Assembly: GCF_943913955.1 (NCBI RefSeq)
Contig: NZ_CALUAE010000013.1
Coordinates: 1 to 64,000, forward strand
DNA: 64,000 nt
Source of the DNA: Mycolicibacterium bacteremicum
GTDB taxonomy: Bacteria > Actinomycetota > Actinomycetes > Mycobacteriales > Mycobacteriaceae
Direction of reading: 5' to 3'
In this document: positions 53,609 to 63,464 of the stretch, in pieces
Layout: the number at the start of each line of letters is the position of its first letter
How positions within the stretch are numbered: the stretch's first letter is position 1
Notes under the pieces: generated by a model
What the model was told of the DNA's origin: nothing
Database searches by the model: none
The model's input: only the letters and a program-made list of their open reading frames with translations
Made by a program: the position numbers and the translations under genes

Positions 53609-54187
53609 GTGAGTGCGAACGACAATTGTCAGATCACGGCGTCGCCGCCGCGCGACGTGGTGCTCGCCGCCGTGCGCGACGAGTTGGCCCGGTGGGGAAT
53701 CGATCGATTCGACACAGCGACCATGGTTGTCCGGCATGGCTGGGATCTGGCTGACATCACCGCGGCGTGGCCGGACCCGGATGAGCTGATCCTGGAGGCG
53801 CTGACGACCCGACCCGACGATCAGCCCGATGCGCCCGACACCGGGTCACTCGTCGACGACCTCTACGTCCTGGCGACGTCGATGGTGGCCCTGGTGTCCG
53901 AGCAGAACAGCCGCAAGCTGCACGGTGCCCACCTGATCGAAGATCCGAACATCTCGAACATCGAGATCAGGCGTGCAGCGTGGCGCGCACGTGCCGACCG
54001 CATGCGGGTGATCTTCGCGCGCGCCGACGCCCGCGGCGAGCTCCGTCCCGGAGTGGACTACGACGCGACCCTCCAGCTCATCTTCGCGCCGATCAACATG
54101 CGCATCCTGTATACCGGTGAACCGGTCGACGACGAATACTGCCGCACGTTGGCGACGATGGTGTGCCGTGCGGTGGCACTGGGGTAG
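53609..54187 (+). CDS. TetR-like transcriptional regulator
   Basis: A GTG at 53609 gives 192 residues. The N-terminal helix-turn-helix is divergent (VVLAAVRDELARWGIDRFDTATMVVRHGW, about 17-45). The C-terminal half resembles a TetR_C domain (DDLYVLATSMVALV to CRTLATMVCRAV). The target is unknown. It follows the MEDS-ANTAR gene and converges with a diguanylate cyclase gene. Confidence 0.65.
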   Translation: MSANDNCQITASPPRDVVLAAVRDELARWGIDRFDTATMVVRHGWDLADITAAWPDPDELILEALTTRPDDQPDAPDTGSLVDDLYVLATSMVALVSEQNSRKLHGAHLIEDPNISNIEIRRAAWRARADRMRVIFARADARGELRPGVDYDATLQLIFAPINMRILYTGEPVDDEYCRTLATMVCRAVALG

Positions 54188-54194
54188 CACGAGC

Positions 54195-55292
54195 TCAGGA
54201 CGGGACGACGCCGGTGTTGTCGGGCGTGGTCAGGCCCGTTGCGACGTGCACCCGGTCTCCGCCGCGGCGTTTGGCCTCGTACATGGCGCCGTCGGCCGAT
54301 TCGACGAGCAGACCGAGTAAAGCCGGCCAATCCGGTGGCGTCGCCCGTGCGACGGCGACACCGATGCTCGCGGTGACGCCGGCGCAGGACCGCGAAATCG
54401 CCTCGCACAGCTCGGTGGCCGCATGGGTGACCTCGGCGGTGGGGGAGTCGAAGGCCACCAGGAATTCCTCGCCACCGGCCCGGCATACCGACGCGCCGTC
54501 CGGCGCATGCGTCCGTAGTAGCTCGGCCACCGAACGCAGGACATTGTCGCCTGCGACGTGGCCGCGGGTGTCGTTGAGGCGCTTGAAGTCGTCGAGGTCG
54601 ATCATGAGTACGACCAGATGGCCCGGCGCGCCCGGCGAATCACCACGTGCCGCCTCCCGCGCGAGTCTGGCATCGAACCCGGCCCGGTTGAGCAGTCCGG
54701 TCAGCGCGTCCTGCTCGGCGCGAATTGCGTACTGGCGCATGGCATGGGTGAGTGCGCGCACGCTGAGCGGTAGGACGATCGTGATCAGCCACCCCAGCCA
54801 GAACACCGCGAGGGCGGTCGCCACATCGACAGCGCGTGCGATGCGATACCCGATCAGTCCGTACACCGTCAACGCGATGACCGTGTTTGTCAACAGGGCT
54901 GCCGCGCTGTGGAAGAACGCTATGTAGGCGCCGGTGACCGCCAAGACCATCGCGGTCAGGGCCATCATCATGGGCGTGGGCTGGAACAGACTCCACGCCG
55001 CGGCGCACACGGCCCCGGTGAGGGCGCAGCACAGTGACACCTGCAGGCTGGGCCACCAGAAGATCCACACCACGGTGAGCGACAACGCCAGAACAGCTCC
55101 ACAGACCCCGACCGTCACCGAGGCGGGCGAGGGAGGCACCCGCGACAAGGTGGACAGCGGTGCGAGCGCCGAGGACGCGGTGATGAGCACCATGACCGCC
55201 CGCGTTCGCGGCAGGAAGCCGCGCTGGACGATATAGGCCGATACCCAGTCGAAGTGATCGGGTTCACGCAACCATCTCAGCGAATTCGCCAT
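54195..55292 (-). CDS. Membrane-bound GGDEF diguanylate cyclase
   Basis: The ATG at 55290-55292 with AAGGA six bases upstream gives 365 residues. Six predicted helices (about 35-190) precede a GGDEF domain (about 200-350) with DALTGLLNRAGFD and the active-site variant RAGGEEF, which is compatible with activity. No RxxD inhibitory site is visible. It should make c-di-GMP at the membrane. A GGDEF-EAL gene lies divergently upstream. Confidence 0.88.
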   Translation of the reverse strand: MANSLRWLREPDHFDWVSAYIVQRGFLPRTRAVMVLITASSALAPLSTLSRVPPSPASVTVGVCGAVLALSLTVVWIFWWPSLQVSLCCALTGAVCAAAWSLFQPTPMMMALTAMVLAVTGAYIAFFHSAAALLTNTVIALTVYGLIGYRIARAVDVATALAVFWLGWLITIVLPLSVRALTHAMRQYAIRAEQDALTGLLNRAGFDARLAREAARGDSPGAPGHLVVLMIDLDDFKRLNDTRGHVAGDNVLRSVAELLRTHAPDGASVCRAGGEEFLVAFDSPTAEVTHAATELCEAISRSCAGVTASIGVAVARATPPDWPALLGLLVESADGAMYEAKRRGGDRVHVATGLTTPDNTGVVPS

Positions 55293-55731
55293 TGTGTGTC
55301 CTTCGATGCCGCGGTGCACCTGCCCATGCACCGCAGGGCCCACGGTAACGCACCACATCGGCGTCGGCGCAGGTCGGCCAGCAAACGCAATGCCGCCGCG
55401 GCTGAACGGAAAGCGCGTCGGCCGAGCGTTACACATCAGCCTGTATCGGTAAACCGCAGCTTCGATATTCGCGGCCAACTCCGCATATCGGTCGCGTCGG
55501 GTGCGTCAGGGCTGTCGAGGATGGATCTTCTCGGTCGTTCGCATTGCGGACAGCTGCCGCGACATTGCGAATTTACGTTCGCCCACCTGGGGCTGTTGAG
55601 TGTTCTTGAAGCTTCAAACAGCGCAAATGTGGCATCGGTCGACTTGCTTGAATTTGCTGTACTCACGTATTGTCGGCGCTACTGTGAATAACTGCAGTCG
55701 GTCGGGGGACCATCTGCCGGGGGGAACAACA
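55293..55731. other. Divergent promoter region between two c-di-GMP genes
   Basis: These 439 bases separate the GGDEF gene from the GGDEF-EAL gene. They hold a perfect 12-bp palindrome TTGAAGCTTCAA at 55606-55617 and AT-rich sequence up to 55690, likely regulatory. No gene is supported. Confidence 0.5.
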
Positions 55732-58095
55732 ATGTCGCGGACAGCGATGGTCGGCGTGCTCGCCGCTACCGCAGGACTGTGGCTGACATTCGCCGCCTGG
55801 CTAATTTGGCAATGGGGCGGACCGGATGTCACGGGGCCGGTCGCCGACTTCGGATCGGTGATCATCGGCGCAGCCGGCACGCTGTGCACCCTGTTCGCCC
55901 GGCGTGCTCTCCGGACCGCCGATGCTCGGCGCACGGCAACCTTGTTGGCCGTGGCATTGGCCTGTTGGACGGCGGGCGATCTGGCGTGGGCAGTCTCCGC
56001 GCAGGTGCTCGGCCGCGCCCCGTTCCCGTCCGTTGCCGATATCGGATATCTGCTGTTCTACGTGACCCTGTGTGCCGCGCTGTTGACGTTGTCGGCGGCG
56101 GCATCGGTGCATCTGCAGGCGCGGTTGATTCTCGACGGGGTGATCGTCGCCGGCTCGTTGTTCGTCATCCTCTGGGCGGCCGGCCTGGCAGACCTGTCGC
56201 ACCGGGCGGACGGTCGCGGGTGGGCGTTCGCCATCTCACTCGGGTATCCCTTGGCGGATCTGGTCCTGCTGACCATCGCGCTGCTGATCGTGTCGGCCGC
56301 ACCCGTGCGGCGCCGGTCGGTCCCCGCCGGCATCACGATGGCCGTCGCCCTGTACGCGGTTGCCGACGGTGCCTTCGTGTACCTGGACGCGCACGAAAGT
56401 TATCTGAGCGGGGTGTGGATCGACATCGTCTGGGCCGCCGGACTGTCGGCGTTGGGTGTCGTCGCCGTGGCCGCCCTGCGGGACGAGCACGAGTTGTCGC
56501 CGGCCGCGGCCGAACCATCGCGCTGGACGCTGTGGATGCCGTACGTGCCGTTGATTGTCGCGACCATCTGCGTGGCCATCAGTCCGGCGTCGGTGGCGAT
56601 GCTGGTCGCGGCGCTCGCGGTGGTCGCCGCCATCGCGGGGCGGCAGTTCCTGGTGGCCGACGAGAACCGGCGTCTGATGAAAACCCTTGCCGAACAGGCG
56701 CGTCGCGATCCGCTGACCGGGCTGATCAATCGCTTCATGTTCCGTGGGCTGTTGGCCAGTGCGCTGTTGGTCGCCCGGCGAAGTGGGCGGCCCGTCGCGG
56801 TGCTCTCGATCGATCTGGACGACTTCAAGTCGATCAACGATTCACTCGGACACGCCGCCGGCGACACCGTCCTGATGGCCGTCGCGCGGCGGCTGGGACA
56901 AAGTGTCGATCCCGAGGTGGTGGTCGCGCGACTCGGCGGCGATGAGTTCGCGGTGCTCGTCGCGGACCCGGATCGCCTGTTGGACGGCGTCATCAGCCGC
57001 ATAGTCGACAGTTTCAACGATCCTTTCCCGGCCGACGGTCACGATGTCCTGGTGCGGGCCAGCATCGGCGTGACCACCGCCGACCATGTCGACGCCGCCG
57101 ATGCCGACGACGTTCTCAAACAGGCTGATATCGCCATGTATTCGGCGAAACGCAACGGCGGGGGAGTGCGGCGGTTCGCGGCTGACATGCAACGCGCCGA
57201 ACACGACCGCCTCGACGGCGACAGATTCATCCAGCGGCGTCGACGCACCGGCAATCGACACCTCGCGTCCCAACTGCGGCACGCCATCGCACACGGCGAG
57301 CTGGGCGTGCAGTACCAACCGCAGGTGCGGGTGGCGAATGGGCAGGTGTCCTCGGTGGAAGTTCTTGTCCGATGGGATCATCCGGAACGCGGGATGCTGC
57401 GTCCCGACGAATTCCTCCCGGTGGCGCGCCACAACGACCTGATGGGTGCCCTCACCGACGAGGTCCTGCGGATGGCCGTCGCCGATGTGGCCGACTGGCA
57501 GCAGCACGGACTGCAGATGCCCTTCGCCGTCAACCTCTTCCCGCCATCTCTGGGCGACCACCGGCTGCCCGACCATGTTGCCGCCATCCTGGCCGCCGGC
57601 GGACTGGACGGCAGTCGGCTGACCATCGAGATCACCGAGGACGTGTTGCTGGCCAACGAACCGGCCGCTCGCGAAGTGCTGCGAATGTTGCGGGACAGCG
57701 GAATTCGGGTCGCCATCGACGACTTTGGCAGTGGCTACGCCGGCCTGCAGTATCTGCGCCAACTGCCGGTCGACGAGGTCAAGCTCGACCGCCACCTGAT
57801 CGCACCCATGATCACCGATCAACGTGCCGACGCGATCGTCGCCGCCATGATCGGCCTGTCGCACAGCCTTGGCATCCGGTGTGTCGCCGAAGGGGTCGAG
57901 GATGCCGCGGTCGTCGAGCGGCTACGAACTCTCGGTTGCGATGTGATGCAGGGCTACTTCTCCGGGCCGCCGGTGACGGCACAGCACTTCTTGCACGCCC
58001 ATCGCCCACACCTCGCAGTGCGCGAGAGCGCTCCGATCACGACAGACCTTTCGCCGCGAACCTACGTTCCGCCGGCCGCGCGGCACGCCACCTGA
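55732..58095 (+). CDS. Membrane GGDEF-EAL protein for c-di-GMP turnover
   Basis: An ATG with a G-rich ribosome site gives 787 residues. About nine helices (10-310) form the sensor; GGDEF (about 325-490) has an intact RLGGDEF, and EAL (about 515-775) has EVLVRW, the NLFPPSL and IDDFGSGYAGL loops and VKLDRHLI, so catalytic metal ligands look complete. It may both make and break c-di-GMP, like mycobacterial DcpA, although DcpA has a GAF sensor instead of helices. Confidence 0.92.
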   Translation: MSRTAMVGVLAATAGLWLTFAAWLIWQWGGPDVTGPVADFGSVIIGAAGTLCTLFARRALRTADARRTATLLAVALACWTAGDLAWAVSAQVLGRAPFPSVADIGYLLFYVTLCAALLTLSAAASVHLQARLILDGVIVAGSLFVILWAAGLADLSHRADGRGWAFAISLGYPLADLVLLTIALLIVSAAPVRRRSVPAGITMAVALYAVADGAFVYLDAHESYLSGVWIDIVWAAGLSALGVVAVAALRDEHELSPAAAEPSRWTLWMPYVPLIVATICVAISPASVAMLVAALAVVAAIAGRQFLVADENRRLMKTLAEQARRDPLTGLINRFMFRGLLASALLVARRSGRPVAVLSIDLDDFKSINDSLGHAAGDTVLMAVARRLGQSVDPEVVVARLGGDEFAVLVADPDRLLDGVISRIVDSFNDPFPADGHDVLVRASIGVTTADHVDAADADDVLKQADIAMYSAKRNGGGVRRFAADMQRAEHDRLDGDRFIQRRRRTGNRHLASQLRHAIAHGELGVQYQPQVRVANGQVSSVEVLVRWDHPERGMLRPDEFLPVARHNDLMGALTDEVLRMAVADVADWQQHGLQMPFAVNLFPPSLGDHRLPDHVAAILAAGGLDGSRLTIEITEDVLLANEPAAREVLRMLRDSGIRVAIDDFGSGYAGLQYLRQLPVDEVKLDRHLIAPMITDQRADAIVAAMIGLSHSLGIRCVAEGVEDAAVVERLRTLGCDVMQGYFSGPPVTAQHFLHAHRPHLAVRESAPITTDLSPRTYVPPAARHAT

Positions 58096-58398
58096 TCCGC
58101 GGCTGCGATGGCGGGGTCAGGGCTCCGGTATGCGTAGGCAGCGCTGATATTGGATATTCCAAGATCGTTACTGGAACCCTGACCCGCACTCACGAGTAGC
58201 CGAACCACACGGGGCTGGCTGCTCTCCGAGATGTATGCCCACTCGCCTCACGTCGGCAAACATTCTTTCCTGGATTCGTGCACGTCGATTTCGGCGTGAG
58301 CAACCGTGCTGACCGCATGATCGTTACGAAAATGTTTCGAAACCGGCCCGGCCGGACATTAAGCCGGTGGCAAATTGGACACATTTCGAGGCGGCACG
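58096..58398. other. Intergenic region with inverted repeat before a STAS gene
   Basis: No gene is supported in these 303 bases. Besides the inverted repeat at 58114-58185, a TTTCGAAA palindrome and CCGGCC/GGCCGG arms lie at about 58334-58356, close to the STAS start. These may be promoter or operator elements. Confidence 0.5.
58114..58185. repeat. Long inverted repeat with inner palindrome
   Basis: A 13-nt arm (58114-58126, GGGTCAGGGCTCC) pairs with 58173-58185 with one mismatch, around a 46-nt loop. The loop contains a second palindrome, TTGGA-TAT-TCCAA (58150-58162). It begins 19 nt after the GGDEF-EAL stop. It could be a terminator, an RNA element or a protein-binding site. Confidence 0.5.
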
Positions 58399-58782
58399 AT
58401 GAACCTTCATGCGGCGAAGCAACCGGCTGGCTTCACCGTGCGCACCGACGTCGAGCCGGAATACACCGTGCTCGCACTCGGCGGAGTCATCGACATGGCC
58501 TCGGCGCCGCAGGTGGCCGAGCACGTCGGGGCGGTGCTGCGAGAACGGCCCGCCTTGCTGATCTTCGACCTCAGTGCCGTCACGTTCCTGGCGACGGCCG
58601 GCATGAGCATCCTGATGGAAGCCCACCGACGGTGCGGGGAGTTGTCGCTGGATTGCCGGGTGGTGGCCCACGGTCCCGTGACGCTGCGTCCGATGCAACT
58701 CCTGGGTATCGATCACATGCTGCAGCTCTACGATTCGGTCGATCTGGCCATCTCCGGCGAGAGCAGTTCCGCCACGCGCTAG
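58399..58782 (+). CDS. STAS-domain anti-sigma-factor antagonist
   Basis: The ATG at 58399 with GAGG eight bases upstream gives 127 residues; longer open sequence is not needed. It is a single STAS domain with YTVLALGGVIDMASAPQV and the phosphorylation loop FLATAGMSIL, where Thr replaces the usual Ser. Such proteins release a sigma factor by binding its anti-sigma. Its position near a SpoIIE-HATPase-STAS protein suggests the same partner-switching network. Confidence 0.85.
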   Translation: MNLHAAKQPAGFTVRTDVEPEYTVLALGGVIDMASAPQVAEHVGAVLRERPALLIFDLSAVTFLATAGMSILMEAHRRCGELSLDCRVVAHGPVTLRPMQLLGIDHMLQLYDSVDLAISGESSSATR

Positions 58783-58785
58783 CGC

Positions 58786-60492
58786 TCAGCCGCCGCACAC
58801 CACCCGCGGGATCGGATCGTAGGTCACCGTGTGCGACTGGGTCCGCGTGTCACCGGTGGCGATATCACGCAGCGTGCGGGTGTCGGTGATGGTGAAACCC
58901 GGTGCGCCACCGCTGGCGCTGCAGGCCGCACCGGCGGGGATGCTGATCGTCTGCGGGCTCGTCGGGCGACTGCGCGCGCTCTGCGCGGAGGTCACCTCGT
59001 ACCGCTTGATGCCGACCACCCTGATGGTCACTGCACTCGGTGTCCACTGGGTCTGAATCTGCACCGACGTCGGACCGTCGTTGCGGAACTTCACATCCAG
59101 GACATCCCCGAACACGGTGGCTTCCCGGCCGGCCGGATATCGGCTGATGTAGTAGCTGTGTTCGTGGTGCTCCACGTCCTCCAGGCCGGCGAAGTACGCG
59201 GCGTTGAACAGCGTGGTCGCCACCTGGGAGACGCCGCCGCCCACCCCGCGGGCAGGTCGCCCGTTCTCGATGATGCCGGCCTCCACATATCCGGATGCGG
59301 CGTTGCGCGGATTGGTGGCGGCGTTGAGGCTGAAGATCTCACCCGGGCCGACCACCACACCGTTGATCTGCTCGGCGGCGCGACGGATGTTGCGGCCGGA
59401 ATCGCCGGAGAAGCCGCCGGTCTGGAACTCGCCGATGACCTCGACCGGGCCCAGCTGGTTCAACTCGTCGAAACCGAAAGTTGCTTTCTCCTCGACGTAC
59501 ACCGCGTCGATCCGGCGGTCGTCGGTACGGCCCAGTACGTCCAGGAAATCCGCGAGCGTCGCGTCGTAATCGAGCCGACGGCCGTCCTGCGCGGGTGTCT
59601 TGACCGGCGGGGTGGCGGCGAAGTCGATATCGGCGTTGCGCACGGGGACCTCCGAGGCCGTCAATTGCGGGCGCAGCGCATCGACGATCACATCCTCGTC
59701 GAGTTCGGGCATCAGCCGTCCCGGCTCCGGGGTGAAGGTGAGCGCCGCGGCGATGACATCTGCGGTGATGACGCCGCGGACGTCGACACCGGAGATGATG
59801 ACCGGTCCCGACACCGCCGGGGTCGCGATCTCCTCGAGCGCCGTCGCGACGTCCGCGGCGGTGGTCTGTGGCGGGCGTTCCTGCATCGGCAGCGCCACCG
59901 CCTCGCCGGCGGCCCAGTCGCGGACGAACGCCTCGGCGGCGGCGGGAACATCGAGTCGCCATCCGGACCGCGGATCCGACGGCGTGGGTTCGCCGCCGAC
60001 GAAGACGATGGAACCCTCCACCGGATCTTCGGCGACGGCGGTGCCGAGTTCGTCGAGGGTGGCCGTCAGCGCCTGCTCGTTCACCGAGGTGACCAACTCC
60101 ACCGGAGTATCCACGAAGAAGGACGTGATCCGGGTGACGGGATCGAGCGGCTGGCCCCCTGCCTGGGCGACGGTCGCGGCCGGGTCTGCGGCCAGGCCGA
60201 CGGCACCGGGATCCACCGTTGCCGACAGAGCGCCCACCGTGACCGGAACCGGTTGGCTCTCCCGAGCAGAGATCGCCTCGCGCAGCCGCTGCTCCGCTGC
60301 CGCCGGGGTCAGTCCGCCGAGTGGCACACCCGCCGCAGTGACACCGCGGGGCACCTTCGACGCGGTCACGACCAGGTCGACGACGTAGAGCCCGGCCAAT
60401 GCCGCCAGCGGAATACCGAAGGTCAGCAGCCGACGACGCAGCCGGCCCGCTGTGGGCAGCGGACCGGTGTAAGGCTTTTCCGACATCGACAT
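58786..60492 (-). CDS. VanW-family membrane-anchored cell-wall protein
   Basis: The 568-residue protein has one membrane anchor (about 23-47), putative peptidoglycan-binding repeats with VPLGGLTPAAAEQRL and similar segments (about 55-340), and a C-terminal VanW domain (about 365-500) with EFQTGGFSGDSGRNIRRAA and GGGVSQVATTLFNAAY. The family is associated with wall binding in Gram-positives and mycobacteria; no enzymatic activity is established. It converges with the STAS gene. Confidence 0.9.
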   Translation of the reverse strand: MSMSEKPYTGPLPTAGRLRRRLLTFGIPLAALAGLYVVDLVVTASKVPRGVTAAGVPLGGLTPAAAEQRLREAISARESQPVPVTVGALSATVDPGAVGLAADPAATVAQAGGQPLDPVTRITSFFVDTPVELVTSVNEQALTATLDELGTAVAEDPVEGSIVFVGGEPTPSDPRSGWRLDVPAAAEAFVRDWAAGEAVALPMQERPPQTTAADVATALEEIATPAVSGPVIISGVDVRGVITADVIAAALTFTPEPGRLMPELDEDVIVDALRPQLTASEVPVRNADIDFAATPPVKTPAQDGRRLDYDATLADFLDVLGRTDDRRIDAVYVEEKATFGFDELNQLGPVEVIGEFQTGGFSGDSGRNIRRAAEQINGVVVGPGEIFSLNAATNPRNAASGYVEAGIIENGRPARGVGGGVSQVATTLFNAAYFAGLEDVEHHEHSYYISRYPAGREATVFGDVLDVKFRNDGPTSVQIQTQWTPSAVTIRVVGIKRYEVTSAQSARSRPTSPQTISIPAGAACSASGGAPGFTITDTRTLRDIATGDTRTQSHTVTYDPIPRVVCGG

Positions 60493-60550
60493 ATGAACTC
60501 CAGCTTGCCAGGCCGAAATTCCCGAGGCCTTCGGTGCGAGCGGGACGACC

Positions 60551-62473
60551 CTACTCGCGCGCCAACCCGACGAGGTCGAGCACCGACGCCGCGGGACTGC
60601 CGGGTGCGGCGGCCAACGTCAGCGCGTTCCGCTGTCCGTCGAGTTGGTCGCGGGTGTGGAACAGGGCGCGCACGGCCATGCTGGAGAGCATCGTGACGGC
60701 ATTGAGGTCGACGGTGAGCGCGACGGTGCCGCCTTGCGCGGCGTCGGAGAGGTCGGCGGCGAATCGCTGGGCGTTGGTGCAGTCGATGGCGCCCATCACG
60801 CGCAGGGTCAGCACCTCTGCGGGCCGGTGGACCTCGCTGGCGTAGATGCGTGCGGCGGGGGAGTCCGGCGCGGCCGGTGCCGCCGTCGATGCGACCAACG
60901 CTGCACGCGAAATGCGATGTCGCAGAACCACTGTGGTGGCCGGCTCGTGGCGGATGGCGACGTGGTCGATGAGGCGATCGATCATCGACAGGCCGCGGCT
61001 TTCCCGGCCGGCCTCCGGTGGCCGCCACGCGCCGTCGTCGGCGATCGTCACCTGGGCGCAGCCGTCGGCGCCCAACCGTCCGGTGAGCCGCAACGGCCCG
61101 CCGGCGGGGTAGGCGTGCTCGGCGACATTGGCGATGGCTTCGTTGATGGCCAGCTCGAGTGTCAAGGTGGTCTGCATGTCGGCGGCCAGGCCGTCCAACC
61201 ACGCCCGGGTGGCGGCCATCGCCGTATTCAACCCGGTCTCGTCGGTGACGACCGACACCGCCAACTCGGGCGGCGGCGCGGCGAGCAGCTGCGCCGCCAG
61301 CGTGGTGACATCGTCATCGTGACCGCCGCGGGTCATCAGCTCGACGGTCAGCTGGCACACCCGGGCCGCCGGGGTGGCCGCGGCGCCGGTGGGCAGCACC
61401 TGGTTGGCCGCGGCATCGGCGCCGATGCGGGCTATCCGGTGGTATCCCTCGTCCAAGGTGTGGCCGGGCCGCTCGATCAGCCCGTCGGTGTAGAGCAGTA
61501 CCACATCGCCTGCGGCCAAGCGGGTTTCGGCGAGGACGTGGCGGTGGCCCAGTCCGAGCGGTTGGCTGCCCTCCACCGGCACCGGCAGATATCGTGTGGT
61601 GCGCCCGGTGCCGATCACCAGCGGCGGCGGGTGCCCGCACAGGCAGTACCGCACCGCCCCCGTCGCCGGCGTCACCTCGACGACGGCCAGGGTCGTCGCC
61701 CTCAGTGCCGGCTTGCGCGCCGCGAAGGCGTCGATCTGGGTAATCGCCGAGGCCAGGTCGGTACCGGTGATGAGGGTCTGCTCGACCACCGCGCGCAGCT
61801 GCCCCATCGCCGCGGATGCGGCCACGCCGTGGCCCACCACGTCGCCCACCACCAGCGCCACGCGGTCGTCATCCAGGACGATCGGATCGAACCAGTCACC
61901 GCCGGCCGCCTGGTCATGGGAGGCGATCAGATAGCGGGCGGCGATGTCGAGGTGCGGGACGACCGGGAGTTCGGTCGGCAGTAGCGCCCGCTGGAGTTCG
62001 TCGACGACGTCCCGGGAGGCTTCATACCGGTGCTGGGCATCGGTGGCCTTCTCCCGCTGCCGGACGCGTTCGGTGACGTCGATGGCGTAGCAGATGACCG
62101 CATCGTCGTCCTCGGGGTGTGGCATCACCACGAAGTCCAGGAACACATCGGGAACCGGCCCGTCGGCGGTGGATCCGATCTGGAAGCGCCATTCCCGACC
62201 CACCTGCTCCCGGCGCGTGCGATGCACCCGCTGCAGCATCTCCAGGATCTGCTGGGATTCCATCTCCGGAAACAGCTCCGCGTATGGCCGTCCGATCACG
62301 TCGGCCCGTCCGGTCAGCGCGCGCAGACCGGCGTTGGCGGCCACCGCCCGCAGTTCCGGCCCGGCATAACTGGCCGCAAGCAACCCCAGGTTCTCGAACG
62401 CCGATCGGACGGTGTCGGCCGCGCCGATGCGCCGATCGAGGTCCGCGTCGCTGTGGTCCACCACACCGATCAT
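60551..62473 (-). CDS. PAS-SpoIIE phosphatase-HATPase-STAS regulator, Rv1364c-like
   Basis: The 640-residue protein has four parts: a PAS sensor (about 20-135), a PP2C/SpoIIE phosphatase (about 165-395; AAGGDWFDPIVL, VVGDVVGHGVAASA, LLYTDGLIE), an RsbW-like anti-sigma kinase (about 405-520; NEAIANVAEHAY, GRESRGLSMIDRL), and a STAS domain (about 535-640; LNAVTMLSSMAVRAL with a Ser site). This is the layout of Rv1364c, which regulates SigF in M. tuberculosis. It could hold phosphatase, anti-sigma and antagonist functions for the sigma factor at 9273. Confidence 0.92.
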   Translation of the reverse strand: MIGVVDHSDADLDRRIGAADTVRSAFENLGLLAASYAGPELRAVAANAGLRALTGRADVIGRPYAELFPEMESQQILEMLQRVHRTRREQVGREWRFQIGSTADGPVPDVFLDFVVMPHPEDDDAVICYAIDVTERVRQREKATDAQHRYEASRDVVDELQRALLPTELPVVPHLDIAARYLIASHDQAAGGDWFDPIVLDDDRVALVVGDVVGHGVAASAAMGQLRAVVEQTLITGTDLASAITQIDAFAARKPALRATTLAVVEVTPATGAVRYCLCGHPPPLVIGTGRTTRYLPVPVEGSQPLGLGHRHVLAETRLAAGDVVLLYTDGLIERPGHTLDEGYHRIARIGADAAANQVLPTGAAATPAARVCQLTVELMTRGGHDDDVTTLAAQLLAAPPPELAVSVVTDETGLNTAMAATRAWLDGLAADMQTTLTLELAINEAIANVAEHAYPAGGPLRLTGRLGADGCAQVTIADDGAWRPPEAGRESRGLSMIDRLIDHVAIRHEPATTVVLRHRISRAALVASTAAPAAPDSPAARIYASEVHRPAEVLTLRVMGAIDCTNAQRFAADLSDAAQGGTVALTVDLNAVTMLSSMAVRALFHTRDQLDGQRNALTLAAAPGSPAASVLDLVGLARE

Positions 62474-62532
62474 GCCCGCAACGGCTGCGTACCGAACTGG
62501 CCGAAGCCGAAACTGGGGGCTAACGTCGGGAT

Positions 62533-63217
62533 ATGTCTGATCGGGGGGACGATTTGGCCCGGGCCCTGGGGGACCTGGCCCTGGCCATGCAGAACCAGAC
62601 GGGGACGACCTCGACGCTGGAGGCCGTCGTCAAGGGTGCGGTGGGGATTGTGCCCGGCGCCCGCTGGGCGGGGGTTTCGCTCATCGAGGGCCGCGAGGTC
62701 ACCCCGAAGGCCCCCAGCGATCCGCTGGTGGCCCGGCTGGACACCCTGCAGACCGAGCTCGACGAGGGCCCGTGTCTCAGCTCGCTGCGCGAGCACCACA
62801 CCGTTCAGATCGACGATATGGCGACCGAGGACCCGTTGGCCGAAGTTCGCCGCGGCGGCCGTCGAACTCGGTGCGCGCAGTCTGCTGTCCTTCCAGCTGT
62901 TCGTGCCGCGGCAGAACCTCGGTGCGCTCAACCTCTATGGCGGTGAGCCGGGGGTGTTCTCCGTGGATTCGCATTACATCGGCGGGATCGTGGCCCAGCA
63001 CGCGTCGGTCGCGTTGTTCGGCGCTGAAGCCGAGACCCAGTTCGAGGAGGCCCTGTCCAGCCGCGACGAGATCGGGCAGGCGAAGGGGATCATCATGGAG
63101 CGCTTCAAGATCGATTCGATGGCCGCGTTCCACCTGCTGGTGAAGCTGTCCCAGGAGTCCAACGTCAAGCTCGCCGATATCGCGCACCGGATCATCGCGT
63201 CATCGGATGAGAGCTGA
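62533..63217 (+). pseudogene. GAF-ANTAR regulator with one frameshift
   Basis: The GAF part is open from the ATG at 62533 to a CCC at 62832-62834, where one extra base breaks it. After it, the next frame continues in register with WPKFAAAAVELGARSLL and an intact ANTAR domain (RDEIGQAKGIIMERF, QESNVKL) to 63217. Without the extra base it would be a full 227-residue protein very similar to the intact paralog at 11745. The change may be real or a sequencing error. Confidence 0.75.
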
Positions 63218-63229
63218 TCCGATGGGGTC

Positions 63230-63460
63230 TCACCCCACCGCGGGGGGCGTGCCCCAACACTCGATGACCTCACCGAGTTGCCGCAGCATCACGTAGCGAT
63301 AGTCGACCTCGTCGGCCTTGGCGGACCGGTCGGTGAACTCGGCGCGCGCGCCCTCTTCGTCGCCGCGGTAGACGGTGGTCGGCACCGGGGGAACTCCGGT
63401 GTTCTGCGGGTCATCGACCTCGCCGATCTCGGCGGTCCACGTGTCGTCAGCCATGGGCAT
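63230..63460 (-). CDS. 76-residue hypothetical protein
   Basis: The small acidic protein begins MPMADDTWTAEIGEVDDPQ; the ATG at 63458-63460 fits a leaderless start because a SigF-like -10 box lies 5 nt upstream. No domain is visible. It has a charged middle (RGDEEGARAEF) and a C-terminal YVMLRQLGEVIECWGTPP. I do not recognise it, though the start and promoter are good evidence for expression. Confidence 0.65.
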   Translation of the reverse strand: MPMADDTWTAEIGEVDDPQNTGVPPVPTTVYRGDEEGARAEFTDRSAKADEVDYRYVMLRQLGEVIECWGTPPAVG

Positions 63461-63464
63461 TCAG

